Virus record (IMG/VR): IMGVR_UViG_3300042922_000413
Location: 1 to 21,960 of that record
Direction: 5' to 3' (one strand)
From: a virus
Length of the DNA stretch: 21,960 nt
Every line of letters starts with the position of its first letter. Position 1 is the stretch's first letter. Shown piece by piece: positions 14,601-21,858 of the stretch. The notes beneath the pieces were generated by a model that had not been told where the DNA came from, did no database searches, and saw only the letters and a list, made by a program, of their open reading frames with translations. Made by a program: the position numbers and the translations under genes.

Positions 14601-14732
14601 GTCCAGGCACCTGCTGGCGGTGGGAACGACGTGTTCGCCCCCGTGCTGCAGTCGACCGGCGACTTCCGGAGCGATCTCGACACGGTCATGTTCAGGTACC
14701 GCACCCAGGTGCGAGGAGGGCGGCGCCGATGA
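11673..14732 (+). CDS. Tape measure protein (TP901 type)
   Basis: At 1019 residues this is the longest gene here. Residues about 80-290 match the TP901-type tape-measure domain (SYADFDERMSSVKSLSHATA; KLAAAGQIDVADATSIAAST; ALLAQNGILGQQSGTGLRGV; GRIFGNEQITVATILMNGGA). Hydrophobic segments lie at about 59-78, 396-428 and 463-490, and helical Ala/Lys/Gln-rich regions follow. The C-terminus has the usual Gly-rich GGRIVGPGTGTSDDIPIWAS followed by NGEWMIRE. The protein sets tail length and is released at ejection. By the rule of about 1.5 Å per residue the tail should be near 150 nm. No peptidase or lysozyme domain is visible. The start is GTG 11673 with a modest AGAG/AGG SD; the stop overlaps the next ATG. 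Confidence 0.93.
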   Translation: MPFGSDRSVKLTVAASMDGFSNELARGERAGQQFSKSIVANAKQAATSLAAVKDEAKEVAVPLLAIGTVAAAGVAYAVKSYADFDERMSSVKSLSHATADEQRQLKQAALETGTAIGFSATQAADAEIELVKAGVQANDIYGGALSGSLKLAAAGQIDVADATSIAASTMVQFGLKGRDVTHIADLLAAGADKALGGVSDLGEGLKYIGPVAASSNISLEQTVGTMALLAQNGILGQQSGTGLRGVLLSLTAPSKIASDTMKQYGINVYDAQGKFIGFNGAAEQLHTRLGRLGDAERDAALGRIFGNEQITVATILMNGGADAVDKWTKSVNEQGFATEQAVGKMDNLNGDLTKLKATFQTAAIVTGEAADGPLRAAVQVVTDLLDTYNQAPGAVQGVVLGVGALTAAVALSGGTMLIAVPKVVAFGAALQTLSASRIPGVSRAAGAGLKAASGLGRGLAATAGILLGPWGLAMAAGALAVNSIIVAAESGAVSQEKLTNAISTTVDASKLLDLAGQRSGVSKFLAGDISENLKDLPRIMKDLGDEGFTTGTVLRVVGDDFASLVNSKKQYIAVGTLKEEARSIENVGKALSQVAQADAPAASKAFSDLVDQQKLTKDQTSQLINLMPDYKAELTNQATALGISASKSNLLKLAMGDYEGAAKSAKNPTKENADALQQMDKSAEDAAKAIQDTANALKNLTSPTLDAREAKRQFQAAVDGVTASVKENGATLDISTEKGRSNQAALDGIAQSAENAAGAIYTQTGSQEQATAAMEQGRNELIAALGQYGITGDAAQAYADKIIGTPTDWATLFQNNAPQAAAPVSDYQAKLDALPKEKRTQVNAATAVAQQALQNVANTLLGIPTQKTITITTNRVEVATPSNTNGVFKNGKATGGRIVGPGTGTSDDIPIWASNGEWMIRESSASMYGPQIMHAINQGMLSKQQLMSAMAGARGYASGGQITRASYAPPSSAPIIVQAPAGGGNDVFAPVLQSTGDFRSDLDTVMFRYRTQVRGGRRR

Positions 14733-15616
14733 CGGGCACATGGTCCCTGCTGCTCCCCGGGGAGTCGCCGTACGAGTTCACCGACGAGTCGGGGACCTTC
14801 CTGCGGCGACCCCCCGAGCTGCAGGAATACGACATCGCCACGCAGGACGTGAACATGGCCGGCGTCGACGGCACGCTGTTCGGCCGGGACACGCACGGCG
14901 GGGCGACGTTCGCCCTCACGTTCGGCGTCGACGGCTCGAGCGAGTACGAGACGCGCGACCGTGAGGACCGTCTGAAGACGCTGTGGCGCGGCGACACCGT
15001 GCGCCGCGACCCGGACGTCGTCGGGGAGCTCATCTCGGACCGGGGGCGGTCGTCGTTCGGCCGCCCCCGCCGCATCGCGACCGCCGACACCCGGTACGAC
15101 CACACGCCTCCGTCCGCCGACGTCGGCGCCGAGTGGTTCGCAGCGGACCCGGTCTGGTACGGGGCGCTCCGCAGCGCGGACGTCGGACTGGTGACGTCCC
15201 GCACCGGCGGGTTCAGGACGCCGATCCGAACGCCGATCGTCGTCGGCAGCCCTCCGGGCAGCCGAAGCGTCCAGTTCGACGTCGACAGCGACATCCGCAC
15301 CTGGCCGACGCTCCGCGTTCGCGGGCCCATCCGGGCACCCATCGTCCGGGTCATCGGACCGTCGACAGCGTGGCAGTTCTCGTTCCCCACGCTGAACCTC
15401 GTCTACGACGACTGGGTCGACCTCACCACGGTCCCGTGGGCGCGGGACGCCGTCCGCAGGAACAGCGGCGGCTCTGTGCCGCTCGGCGTCGGGTCGTCAC
15501 GGTACGACGACGCGTTCCTGCAGACGGGCACGTACGAGCTCATCCTCACCGGCACTGCCCCAACTGGCAGCCCGCGCGCGTTCATCGAGTGGCGCGACGC
15601 ACACGCAACTCCCTGA
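14729..15616 (+). CDS. Distal tail protein (Dit-like minor tail protein)
   Basis: A 295-residue protein right after the tape measure with GAGGAGGG before ATG 14729. The first half has the phage tail-component pattern (VDGTLFGRDTHGGATFALTF; REDRLKTLWRGDTVRRDPDV; ADPVWYG near residue 145, as in Dit/siphovirus tail components). The second half is a β-rich module (RSVQFDVDSDIRTWPTLRVR; ending AFIEWRDAHATP). Dit hexamers join the tube to the baseplate hub. Position and motifs agree. Confidence 0.82.
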   Translation: MTGTWSLLLPGESPYEFTDESGTFLRRPPELQEYDIATQDVNMAGVDGTLFGRDTHGGATFALTFGVDGSSEYETRDREDRLKTLWRGDTVRRDPDVVGELISDRGRSSFGRPRRIATADTRYDHTPPSADVGAEWFAADPVWYGALRSADVGLVTSRTGGFRTPIRTPIVVGSPPGSRSVQFDVDSDIRTWPTLRVRGPIRAPIVRVIGPSTAWQFSFPTLNLVYDDWVDLTTVPWARDAVRRNSGGSVPLGVGSSRYDDAFLQTGTYELILTGTAPTGSPRAFIEWRDAHATP

Positions 15617-15627
15617 GAGGAACAGAC

Positions 15628-16611
15628 ATGACCTGGTCGAACCCGTGGCTCGTCGGCGGCGACGCCGAGACCCCTGAGCAGGTCGCCCGAATGTTCGCGT
15701 TCGTCGCGACCGGCGGCGCGGAGGGCATCGCGCAGCCCGGTGACCTGAAGGTCGTCGCGCAGCCCGTGCCCAACAACCAGCTGTCGGTCTCCGCGGGCGG
15801 GGCGCTGATGCTGAACCGCGGCGCCGACAGCTACGAGCAGTCCTACATCGCAGCGAACCCGGACCCGGACGTCGTGACCATCACGGCGACCGGGTCGACG
15901 GGCGTCCGGCGGGACCTGGTCGTGTGTCGTGTCGAGGACCCGAACGCCGCCGGCGGGTCGCAGTGGAAGAACAACGGAGCGGACCCCGTCAAGGGGCCGT
16001 TCATGTTCACGCGCGTCATCGAGAACGTGCCGGCGGGCACGACGCGCCTGCAGGACGTCCCCGGCCACGGGAGCGACATCGGCTTCGCGCTCGCGCTCGT
16101 GACCATCCCGGCGAACACCGGCACGATCACGAACGCCATGATCGCGGACCTGCGCAAGCTCGCTCGACCGCGAGAGACCCGTATCGTTGCCCGCGACCTC
16201 GGCATGTCTGTCGGTTCCCTGGCCGGCACCGCCGGGACGCTGTTCCCGCCTTTCCAGCCCTCGATCGTCGTCCCCGACTGGGCGACACATGCCGAGGTCG
16301 AAGTGACCATCTCGCAGCTCTCCGCGCAGGGGAGCTCGAACGGGTTCGCCAACGTGTCGCTCCGTGCCGCGGACGGGGCGACGGTCGTCGTCGACGGCGA
16401 CCAGATGGCGTACAACGCGGACGTGTCCTCGGGCAGCAACACCCGTTTCGTGCATCAGTCGTCTGTCTACGGCGACGTCCGCTCGCAGCGTGGCAGGACG
16501 GTGAAGCCGAGCAATTTCATGCGCAAGGAAGCCGCCGCCCGGGGCGATCTGCGCTATGACCAGTACGCCCAGATCAAGTTCGTCGTGACGTTCTACGAGC
16601 GGATCGTGTGA
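15628..16611 (+). CDS. Minor tail / baseplate protein
   Basis: A 327-residue protein with GAGAGGAAC 5 nt before ATG 15628. The N-terminal half follows a pattern common in actinophage minor tail proteins: VVAQPVPNNQLSVSAGGALM, VTITATGSTGVRRDLVVCRV, and AGTTRLQDVPGHG then ALALVTIPANTGTITNAMIA with DLRKLARPRE. This is a trimeric β-rich module with a short exit helix. The C-terminal half (SIVVPDWATHAEVEVTISQL; KFVVTFYERIV) looks like a β-sandwich. It probably sits in the baseplate or carries an accessory binding domain. Its stop shares a base with the next ATG. Confidence 0.75.
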   Translation: MTWSNPWLVGGDAETPEQVARMFAFVATGGAEGIAQPGDLKVVAQPVPNNQLSVSAGGALMLNRGADSYEQSYIAANPDPDVVTITATGSTGVRRDLVVCRVEDPNAAGGSQWKNNGADPVKGPFMFTRVIENVPAGTTRLQDVPGHGSDIGFALALVTIPANTGTITNAMIADLRKLARPRETRIVARDLGMSVGSLAGTAGTLFPPFQPSIVVPDWATHAEVEVTISQLSAQGSSNGFANVSLRAADGATVVVDGDQMAYNADVSSGSNTRFVHQSSVYGDVRSQRGRTVKPSNFMRKEAAARGDLRYDQYAQIKFVVTFYERIV

Positions 16612-18101
16612 TGGGTGACCGGTGGATTCTGAAGCGGGCGCTCACCGGCGCCACCCTCAGCACCGACGCCCCCGTGAACGTCACCAAGCAGCCGACGCGG
16701 GCCCTGAACGGGTCCGGGTCGCTGCAGTTCAGCATGACGGGTGAGTTCGCCGGCCGCATCTCGGACGTCGACCAGAAGCCGATCGTGCAGGAGTGGGGCA
16801 CCCGCGTCTACAAGGTGTCCGACACCGATGAGGTGCTGTGGGGCGGGATCGTCATCTCGTCCGACGACTCGGCTACCGAGTGGGTGTGCGAGGCGCAGAC
16901 TGACTCGACGATCCTGTTCGGCACCCCGTACCTCGGCCCGGTGCAGCGGCTCGCGGAGACGGACCCGGCCGACATCGTGCGGCTGATCTTCCACCACGTG
17001 CAGGGGCAAGACGAAGGCGACCTCGGAATCGAAGTCGCCGGGTCGACCCGCATCCGCGTCGGCAGCCGCTCGTCCCGTGAGGCGCTCGAGTACGAGCGGG
17101 CCTACGTGGCCGCCGGACGGGCGTACGACGCCGAGGTGGCCGAGCGGAAGCGGCTGGCGGCCATCGTGTCCGACTCGCGGAAGACGTACAGCAAGTACGT
17201 GCAGCAGGGGCAGGCCGCGACGAAGGCGCTGTCGGACGCCAAGAAGGCGCTCTCGGACGCCAAGAAGATCAAGCCGAAGAACCAGGCTGCGATCGATCGG
17301 GCGCAGGCCGGGGTCGATCAGGCGCAGGCCGAGGTGGACCGGGTCGCGGCGCTGAAGAAGCAGCAGAACGGGTACATCAAGGCGCACCAGGCGGACGTCG
17401 ACGTGCAGACGAAGGTCGTCGCCCAGGCGAAGGCCGCGAAGCAGCTCGCGAATGACCGGAAGGTCAAGGCGAACGAGCGAGCCCGCGAAGACGGCGGCGC
17501 GTACGAGCTGCTGTGGTGGGAAGCCCCGGACTGCGGCAACACGGTGCAGGACCTCGCCGAGGACGGGCCGTTCGACTACCTCGACACGTGGAAGATGACC
17601 GGGGACACCATCACGTCCACGTTCCAGATCCTCTACCCACGTGCAGGGCGGAAGAACGACGACGTCGTGTTCGAGCAGGGCGTGAACGTCGTCGACGTCA
17701 TCGAGGCGACGGTCCCCGGCGACGAGTACGCGTCGGAGGTCGTCGGGATCGGTGCCGGCGAGGGGTCACGATCTGTGCGGCGGTCAACGGCCCGCCGGAA
17801 CGGCCGCATCCGCAGGGCGGTCGTCGTGACAAACAAGATGGTGAAGACCTCGGCGGGCATGGACCGAATCATCAACCGGGAGCTCGCCACTCGGCAGAAG
17901 GTGCTCGAGGTGCAGAAGCTCCGCGTGCGCCGGCAGGCCGGGAAGGCGTGGCAGCTCGGCGACGACGTCCTCGTCCGCGTCACCTTGCAGGGCCACGGCC
18001 GCATCGATCTGCTGCACCGCATCGTCGAGGAGCAGCCCGTTTCTGACCGCATCTTCGATCTGACGCTGAGGCGGTCGGACTCGTTCGTCTACGGAGGTTG
18101 A
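16611..18101 (+). CDS. Baseplate hub / tail-associated minor tail protein with coiled-coil insertion
   Basis: A 496-residue protein from ATG 16611 (GTG 16608 would add one residue). The N-terminal part (residues 1-155: RALTGATLSTDAPVNVTKQP; EVLWGGIVISSDDSATEW) and C-terminal part (about 297-496: YELLWWEAPDCGNTVQDLAE; SEVVGIGAGEGSRSVRRSTA; GDDVLVRVTLQGHGRIDLLH) fit the ReqiPepy6 gp37-like hub proteins that follow Dit genes in actinophages. Between them, residues about 157-295 are Ala/Lys/Gln-rich and almost certainly coiled coil, including exact heptad duplications ALSDAKK-ALSDAKK. The insertion interrupts an otherwise conserved-looking fold. The SD is poor, so coupling to the preceding gene is likely. 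There is no obvious peptidoglycan hydrolase domain. Confidence 0.75.
   Translation: MGDRWILKRALTGATLSTDAPVNVTKQPTRALNGSGSLQFSMTGEFAGRISDVDQKPIVQEWGTRVYKVSDTDEVLWGGIVISSDDSATEWVCEAQTDSTILFGTPYLGPVQRLAETDPADIVRLIFHHVQGQDEGDLGIEVAGSTRIRVGSRSSREALEYERAYVAAGRAYDAEVAERKRLAAIVSDSRKTYSKYVQQGQAATKALSDAKKALSDAKKIKPKNQAAIDRAQAGVDQAQAEVDRVAALKKQQNGYIKAHQADVDVQTKVVAQAKAAKQLANDRKVKANERAREDGGAYELLWWEAPDCGNTVQDLAEDGPFDYLDTWKMTGDTITSTFQILYPRAGRKNDDVVFEQGVNVVDVIEATVPGDEYASEVVGIGAGEGSRSVRRSTARRNGRIRRAVVVTNKMVKTSAGMDRIINRELATRQKVLEVQKLRVRRQAGKAWQLGDDVLVRVTLQGHGRIDLLHRIVEEQPVSDRIFDLTLRRSDSFVYGG
17223..17336 (+). repeat. 21-bp tandem repeats encoding heptads in the hub gene
   Basis: Units 17223-17243 and 17244-17264 are identical except for one silent change (CTG versus CTC), encoding KALSDAK twice. 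A second pair, 17295-17315 and 17316-17336, begins GATC(G/A)GGCGCAGGCCG and encodes DRAQAGV and DQAQAEV. The 21-bp period equals one coiled-coil heptad. Confidence 0.85.
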
Positions 18102-18104
18102 TCT

Positions 18105-20237
18105 GTGTCTGAGCTCGACGAACTGGGCCTGAAGGTCGCCGGGCTCGAGCAGCTCCTCCGGAAGCTCGCAACGGGCGACATGCTGTCGTCGTCGTCGGTC
18201 GGCTTCGACGATCCGGACGACGAGGCCACGGCGCCGGTGCTCGTGGGCGATGCTCTCGTGTCCGGGAACGAGGCTGCGGGGTCGATCCCGCAGCTGCAGG
18301 ACGATATCGATGAGCACGCGACCGCCATCTCTGACCTCGGCAACACCATCGCCGACACGATGGACGAACTCGACGAGCGGTTTGCGCTCGCGGCCGTCGA
18401 CCTCGAGGTAGCTCGGGAGGAGATCGACGAGTCGCAGGAGGCGATCCGCGACGCCTTCGGGCAGCAGGTCGAAGGGCTGTCCGGCGACGTCGACACCGCG
18501 ATCAAGGCGGCCGGCAGCGCGAAGACGGAAGCGGAAGCGGCCTCCGAGGCGGCTCTCGCGGCGGCCGGGCTCGCGGCCTCCAAGGGCGAGACGATCGTCC
18601 AGATCTCGGCGCCGACGGGTTCGCGTGCGACCGCCGCCAACCTCTGGATCGACATCTCGACCAACGCCGCTGGGGTTCCGAAGAACCAGCCAAACCGGTA
18701 CAACCCGGACACGGCGAAGTGGGAGCCGATCACCGACGCACAGGCCGTTGCCGCCGCCCAGGCCGCGGCCACCGCCGCGGCCGCAGCGCAGGCCGCGAAG
18801 GACGTCGCCGCACAGGCCAGTGCCGCAGCAGGCGTCGCGCAGCAGACCGCGACCGACGCGAACACCGCCGCCCTCGCCGCCGCGGGTATCGCGAACGGCA
18901 AGGGCAAGGTCATCTACCAGCTGTCCAAGCCGACTGGTACGAACGCAGCGGTCGGGAACCTCTGGATCCGCTCGAGCGACAACACCCCGTGGGCGTACGA
19001 CACCTCGAAGGCGGACTGGGTCCAGGTCACCGACAAGGCAGCGACCGACGCCGCCGCAGCCGCCGCCGCCGCAAACCAAGCTGCCGTCGCCGCGTCGAAC
19101 GCAGCGAAGGCAGCGCAGGCGACCGCCGACAGCAAGCCGCTGATCCTGTTCTCGGACTCGGCGGGCCCATCGGGCACCGCCCCGACCGGCACCATCTGGT
19201 TCCTCTGGGATACGGCGAAGAACGTCGCCGGGCAGTGGCTGCAGTCTGGGACCCTCGCGGCTCCGGTGTGGACGCCGCAGCAGATCCGATCCGAGGTCAT
19301 TGCGAACCTTGACGTCGCGAAGCTCACGGCCGGATCGGCAGCGATCGCTGCGCTCGTCGCGCAGAAGATCGCGGCGGCAACGGCGAACTTCCAGACCGTC
19401 AACGTGTCGAACCTGTTCGTCGCGTCCGGCGCGACGATGTCTCAGGCGGTCATCGACTACCTGTTCGCCAACGTCGTTCAAGCGAAGAAGATCACTGCCG
19501 GCATGATCGACGTCACCACGTTCAACGGCGTCACGCTCACCGGCACCGTGTACCGGTCGGCTGCGAGCGGCCAGCGCATTGAGATTCAGGGCACGTCGAT
19601 GCGAGTGTTCGACGCCACCGGGGCGCAGGCCGGCGTCATCAGCGGAGACGCTGGCGGACTCCGGCTTGTCGGTGGCATCAGCAGCAACTTCTACGTCGGG
19701 GAACGCGCCACCGGGACGCCCTACGGTCCTGTTGGCTGCTACGCGCCAAGCATCAAGATCGACGTCGCGTTCATCGGCGACCGTTTGTTCGATCAGAACG
19801 GCAATCAGTGGTGGACCAGCCAGAACGGCCTCAAACCGATCATGGAGGTCCAGGGCCTGACTGCGACGAACATACGAGCCGATGGGTTCTTCATCGGCGG
19901 TGTGGACGCGCAGCTGGGCGACACCGGCTGGATTCAGCCCGCTCTCGCTGGTGGCACGAACGACGCCGACAGTCCGTTCCGATACCGACGGCTCAACGGC
20001 GTCATTTACTTCGATGGCCTCGTCGCACCGACTGCGACCAATCAGCGCATGTTCGTCCTGCCTGCGGGCTTCCGCCCCGCCCGCATCCGCCGCGCGTGGA
20101 TCGACCGCAACGGCACAACGACGCCGACACAGTGGATCGTCCGCGTCCACAGTGGCGGGGCGATCGACCTCATTGGCCCGTCGGGCGGCTCCGGGGCGCT
20201 CGACTTCGGCGGCTACCCACCCTTCCCCGCGAGCTAG
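18105..20237 (+). CDS. Modular minor tail protein, probable fibre / receptor-binding protein
   Basis: A 710-residue protein with GGAGG 9 nt before GTG 18105. Residues 1-25 and 60-155 are helical or coiled coil. Three modules follow, each a short β unit after an Ala-rich helix: about 160-210 (SAPTGSRATAANLWIDISTN), 266-309 (KPTGTNAAVGNLWIRSSDN with YDTSKADW) and 345-390 (GPSGTAPTGTIWFLWDTAKN). A helical neck (about 391-470) and a β-rich distal part come next. The last 100 residues (FRYRRLNGVIYFDGLVAPTA; MFVLPAGFRPARIRRAWIDR) resemble C-terminal receptor-binding β-sandwich domains of actinophage tail proteins. Likely a trimeric fibre contacting the host surface; the ligand is unknown. Confidence 0.78.
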   Translation: MSELDELGLKVAGLEQLLRKLATGDMLSSSSVGFDDPDDEATAPVLVGDALVSGNEAAGSIPQLQDDIDEHATAISDLGNTIADTMDELDERFALAAVDLEVAREEIDESQEAIRDAFGQQVEGLSGDVDTAIKAAGSAKTEAEAASEAALAAAGLAASKGETIVQISAPTGSRATAANLWIDISTNAAGVPKNQPNRYNPDTAKWEPITDAQAVAAAQAAATAAAAAQAAKDVAAQASAAAGVAQQTATDANTAALAAAGIANGKGKVIYQLSKPTGTNAAVGNLWIRSSDNTPWAYDTSKADWVQVTDKAATDAAAAAAAANQAAVAASNAAKAAQATADSKPLILFSDSAGPSGTAPTGTIWFLWDTAKNVAGQWLQSGTLAAPVWTPQQIRSEVIANLDVAKLTAGSAAIAALVAQKIAAATANFQTVNVSNLFVASGATMSQAVIDYLFANVVQAKKITAGMIDVTTFNGVTLTGTVYRSAASGQRIEIQGTSMRVFDATGAQAGVISGDAGGLRLVGGISSNFYVGERATGTPYGPVGCYAPSIKIDVAFIGDRLFDQNGNQWWTSQNGLKPIMEVQGLTATNIRADGFFIGGVDAQLGDTGWIQPALAGGTNDADSPFRYRRLNGVIYFDGLVAPTATNQRMFVLPAGFRPARIRRAWIDRNGTTTPTQWIVRVHSGGAIDLIGPSGGSGALDFGGYPPFPAS

Positions 20238-20250
20238 GAGGTACAGACCC

Positions 20251-20493
20251 ATGACCACCGCTGACACCGCGCCCGCTGAGAGCGCGCCAAACGGCACGAC
20301 GGCTGACGACGGAACCCAGATGCCTCCGGTGTACCCGGACAACACTGTCGGGATCCTGCAGCGTCAGCGTGACGACCTGCAGCGCTCCATCGACGCGGAC
20401 CGAGTCACCATCGGCATCATCACCGCTCGTGCCGACGAGTCTGCCGCCCGCGTGAAGCAGCTCGACCAGTCCATCGCGGAGCTCTCCAAGTAG
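20251..20493 (+). CDS. Small coiled-coil protein before the lysis genes
   Basis: An 80-residue protein with AGGAGG 10 nt before ATG 20251. The N-terminal 30 residues are disordered and rich in Thr, Ala and Pro. Residues about 34-79 form an amphipathic coiled coil (GILQRQRDDLQRSIDADRVT; RADESAARVKQLDQSIAELS). There is no membrane segment or signal peptide. It is the last gene before the UUCG-loop terminator, so it probably belongs to the tail operon as a small structural or assembly protein. Function is unknown. Confidence 0.7.
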   Translation: MTTADTAPAESAPNGTTADDGTQMPPVYPDNTVGILQRQRDDLQRSIDADRVTIGIITARADESAARVKQLDQSIAELSK

Positions 20494-20510
20494 CACCGTC
20501 GCTCACATCT

Positions 20511-20532
20511 AGGCCGTCCTTCGGGGCGGCCT
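20511..20532 (+). terminator. Intrinsic terminator with UUCG tetraloop
   Basis: AGGCCGTCC (20511-20519) and GGGCGGCCT (20524-20532) form a 9-bp stem with one G-U pair around a very stable cUUCGg loop, followed by the weakly T-rich TCGTCGTT. It lies between the last tail gene and the lysin and should separate the tail and lysis transcripts, at least partly. Confidence 0.8.
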
Positions 20533-20552
20533 TCGTCGTTCCAGGAGGAACC

Positions 20553-21341
20553 ATGACGCTCACGCTCGACGTGCGCAACGCACCCGCCCGGTTCCGGGAG
20601 ATGTCCGGGACCGGGGACAACGGGCTCCGCTACGGGCCCGGACGGAACCAGCCCGGCAAGTGCGCCCGGTGGGTGTGGCTCGCGCTCGGCGCGTTCCAGA
20701 ACACCACCCCGCTGCCGTCGGCCGTGGCCGCGTGGGAGCACGCCCCGGCCGCGCGGCGGCACCCGCTGACCGTGAAGCCCTTCGCCGGCGCGATCGCCGT
20801 GTTCGGTGCGACTGCCGGTCCGCGATGGGCGGGAGACGTGAACTGGCCCTACGGCGACGTCGCGATGTTCACCGGCGAAGGACTCGACTCCGACGACTGG
20901 CGCGACTGGGTCGTCCGAGCCACCGACGCGAACGGTCTCGGCGTGATCGCCGACGTCACCATGGGCACCCGCTACGTCCAGACCGGCCGCCGCCCCGTCC
21001 TCGGCTGGATGGACTCCTACGGCGGAGCGGTCCTCGTCAACGGCGGCATCCCCACACCGAAGCCCATCCCAACCCCGGCACCCGTGCCGGTCATCAAGCC
21101 TGAGGAGCAGGACATGCAGCGCTACCAGTACAAGAACGAGCGTGGGGTGACGATCTCCAAGGTGAAGCTCGGAGCTCACACCACCGTGCTCAACAACATC
21201 ACCGTCGCCGGCGAGGTCTTCGACCCGAAGGACCAGTTCGCCCTGCTCGAGCGACTCGACAAGTCGACCCTCGACAACCCGGTGGAGTTCAACCGGAACG
21301 AGATCCAGGTCGTCGAGCGCATCCTGAAGAAGCTCCGGTGA
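20553..21341 (+). CDS. Endolysin, CHAP/NlpC-like N-terminus with separate C-terminal domain
   Basis: A 262-residue protein with AGGAGGA before ATG 20553. Residues about 15-165 follow the layout of CHAP-like actinophage lysins: GKCARWVW (C37 as candidate nucleophile), AVAAWEHAPAARRHP, AGAIAVFGA, PYGDVAMFTGEG, and the late RRPVLGWMDSYGGAVLVNG. In related enzymes the histidine of the catalytic pair is in GHVA; here the residue is D102. A Pro linker (IPTPKPIPTPAPVPV, 166-180) leads to a 75-residue C-terminal domain (about 188-262), possibly for cell-wall binding or oligomerisation. An internal SD and ATG mark that boundary. The gene is followed by a holin, supporting a lysis role, but activity is uncertain because of H-to-D. 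Confidence 0.72.
   Translation: MTLTLDVRNAPARFREMSGTGDNGLRYGPGRNQPGKCARWVWLALGAFQNTTPLPSAVAAWEHAPAARRHPLTVKPFAGAIAVFGATAGPRWAGDVNWPYGDVAMFTGEGLDSDDWRDWVVRATDANGLGVIADVTMGTRYVQTGRRPVLGWMDSYGGAVLVNGGIPTPKPIPTPAPVPVIKPEEQDMQRYQYKNERGVTISKVKLGAHTTVLNNITVAGEVFDPKDQFALLERLDKSTLDNPVEFNRNEIQVVERILKKLR
21114..21341 (+). CDS. Possible internally initiated C-terminal lysin fragment (75 aa)
   Basis: Within the lysin frame, GAGGAG (21102-21107) stands 6 nt before an in-frame ATG (codon 188), exactly where the Pro linker ends and the C-terminal domain begins (MQRYQYKNERGVTISKVKLG). Several Gram-positive phage lysins make such a separate C-terminal subunit that assembles with the full-length enzyme. An alternative is that the Glu-Glu codons look like an SD by chance. 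Confidence 0.45.
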   Translation: MQRYQYKNERGVTISKVKLGAHTTVLNNITVAGEVFDPKDQFALLERLDKSTLDNPVEFNRNEIQVVERILKKLR

Positions 21342-21832
21342 GCGCCCTCGTGACGCGGTACGGCACCACGCTGCTGCCGCTGTTCGTCGCCCTCGCGGGG
21401 GTCTTCACGACGGCGGCGGACTCGACCACGGGCACGCTGCTGACCTGGTCGACGATCGTGCAGGCTGTGCTGCTGTTCCTCTCGACCGGCACCGACTACT
21501 GGCTGCCGCTCGTCGACCGCCGGTGGCGCGGGGCGGCGAAGACGGGCGCATCGATCGTGTTCGTGCTCCTCTCGGCCGCCGTCACCGCCTGGTCCGTCAC
21601 GGACGGCCACGTGACCAAGGCGAACGTGCTGCTGCTCGCGACCGCCGTGTTCAAGGCGCTCGTCACCGAGGTCGCGACGTGGATCCGCGTCGACGCGAAG
21701 CGGGTCGTCGACGCCACGGCAACGCCTGAGGGCCAGGTCCCGGTGATCACCACCCTGCCCACCATCGGCACCGACGAGTCGGAGCAGTCCGGCACCATCC
21801 CCGAGGAGCCCCGGCACCTCGCTGAGTCCTGA
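21338..21832 (+). CDS. Holin
   Basis: A 164-residue membrane protein starting at a GTG that overlaps the lysin stop by 4 nt. Four hydrophobic segments are visible, at about residues 10-26 (TTLLPLFVALAGVFTTA), 34-50 (LLTWSTIVQAVLLFLST), 67-85 (AKTGASIVFVLLSAAVTAW) and 95-116 (ANVLLLATAVFKALVTEVAT). A hydrophilic tail of about 45 residues rich in Thr, Pro and Glu follows. Location directly after the lysin and the multi-span topology fit a holin that permeabilises the membrane at lysis time. The SD is poor, and a second GTG at 21350 could give a shorter form. A generic membrane protein cannot be excluded. Confidence 0.75.
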   Translation: MSALVTRYGTTLLPLFVALAGVFTTAADSTTGTLLTWSTIVQAVLLFLSTGTDYWLPLVDRRWRGAAKTGASIVFVLLSAAVTAWSVTDGHVTKANVLLLATAVFKALVTEVATWIRVDAKRVVDATATPEGQVPVITTLPTIGTDESEQSGTIPEEPRHLAES

Positions 21833-21858
21833 TCGCCCGCCAGTAGAAGGGGGTCCGC

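Noticed and set aside
11019-14741. Very long open frame on the reverse strand (about 1240 codons) opposite the tape measure
   Set aside because: It is Arg/Leu/Val-rich antisense read-through, as expected opposite a G+C-rich gene with strong third-position bias. The forward strand has a clear tape-measure protein.
17784-20345. Long reverse-strand open frame (about 850 codons) opposite the hub and fibre genes
   Set aside because: Arg/Gly-rich low-complexity translation, no SD at a suitable start, and both forward genes have recognisable architecture.
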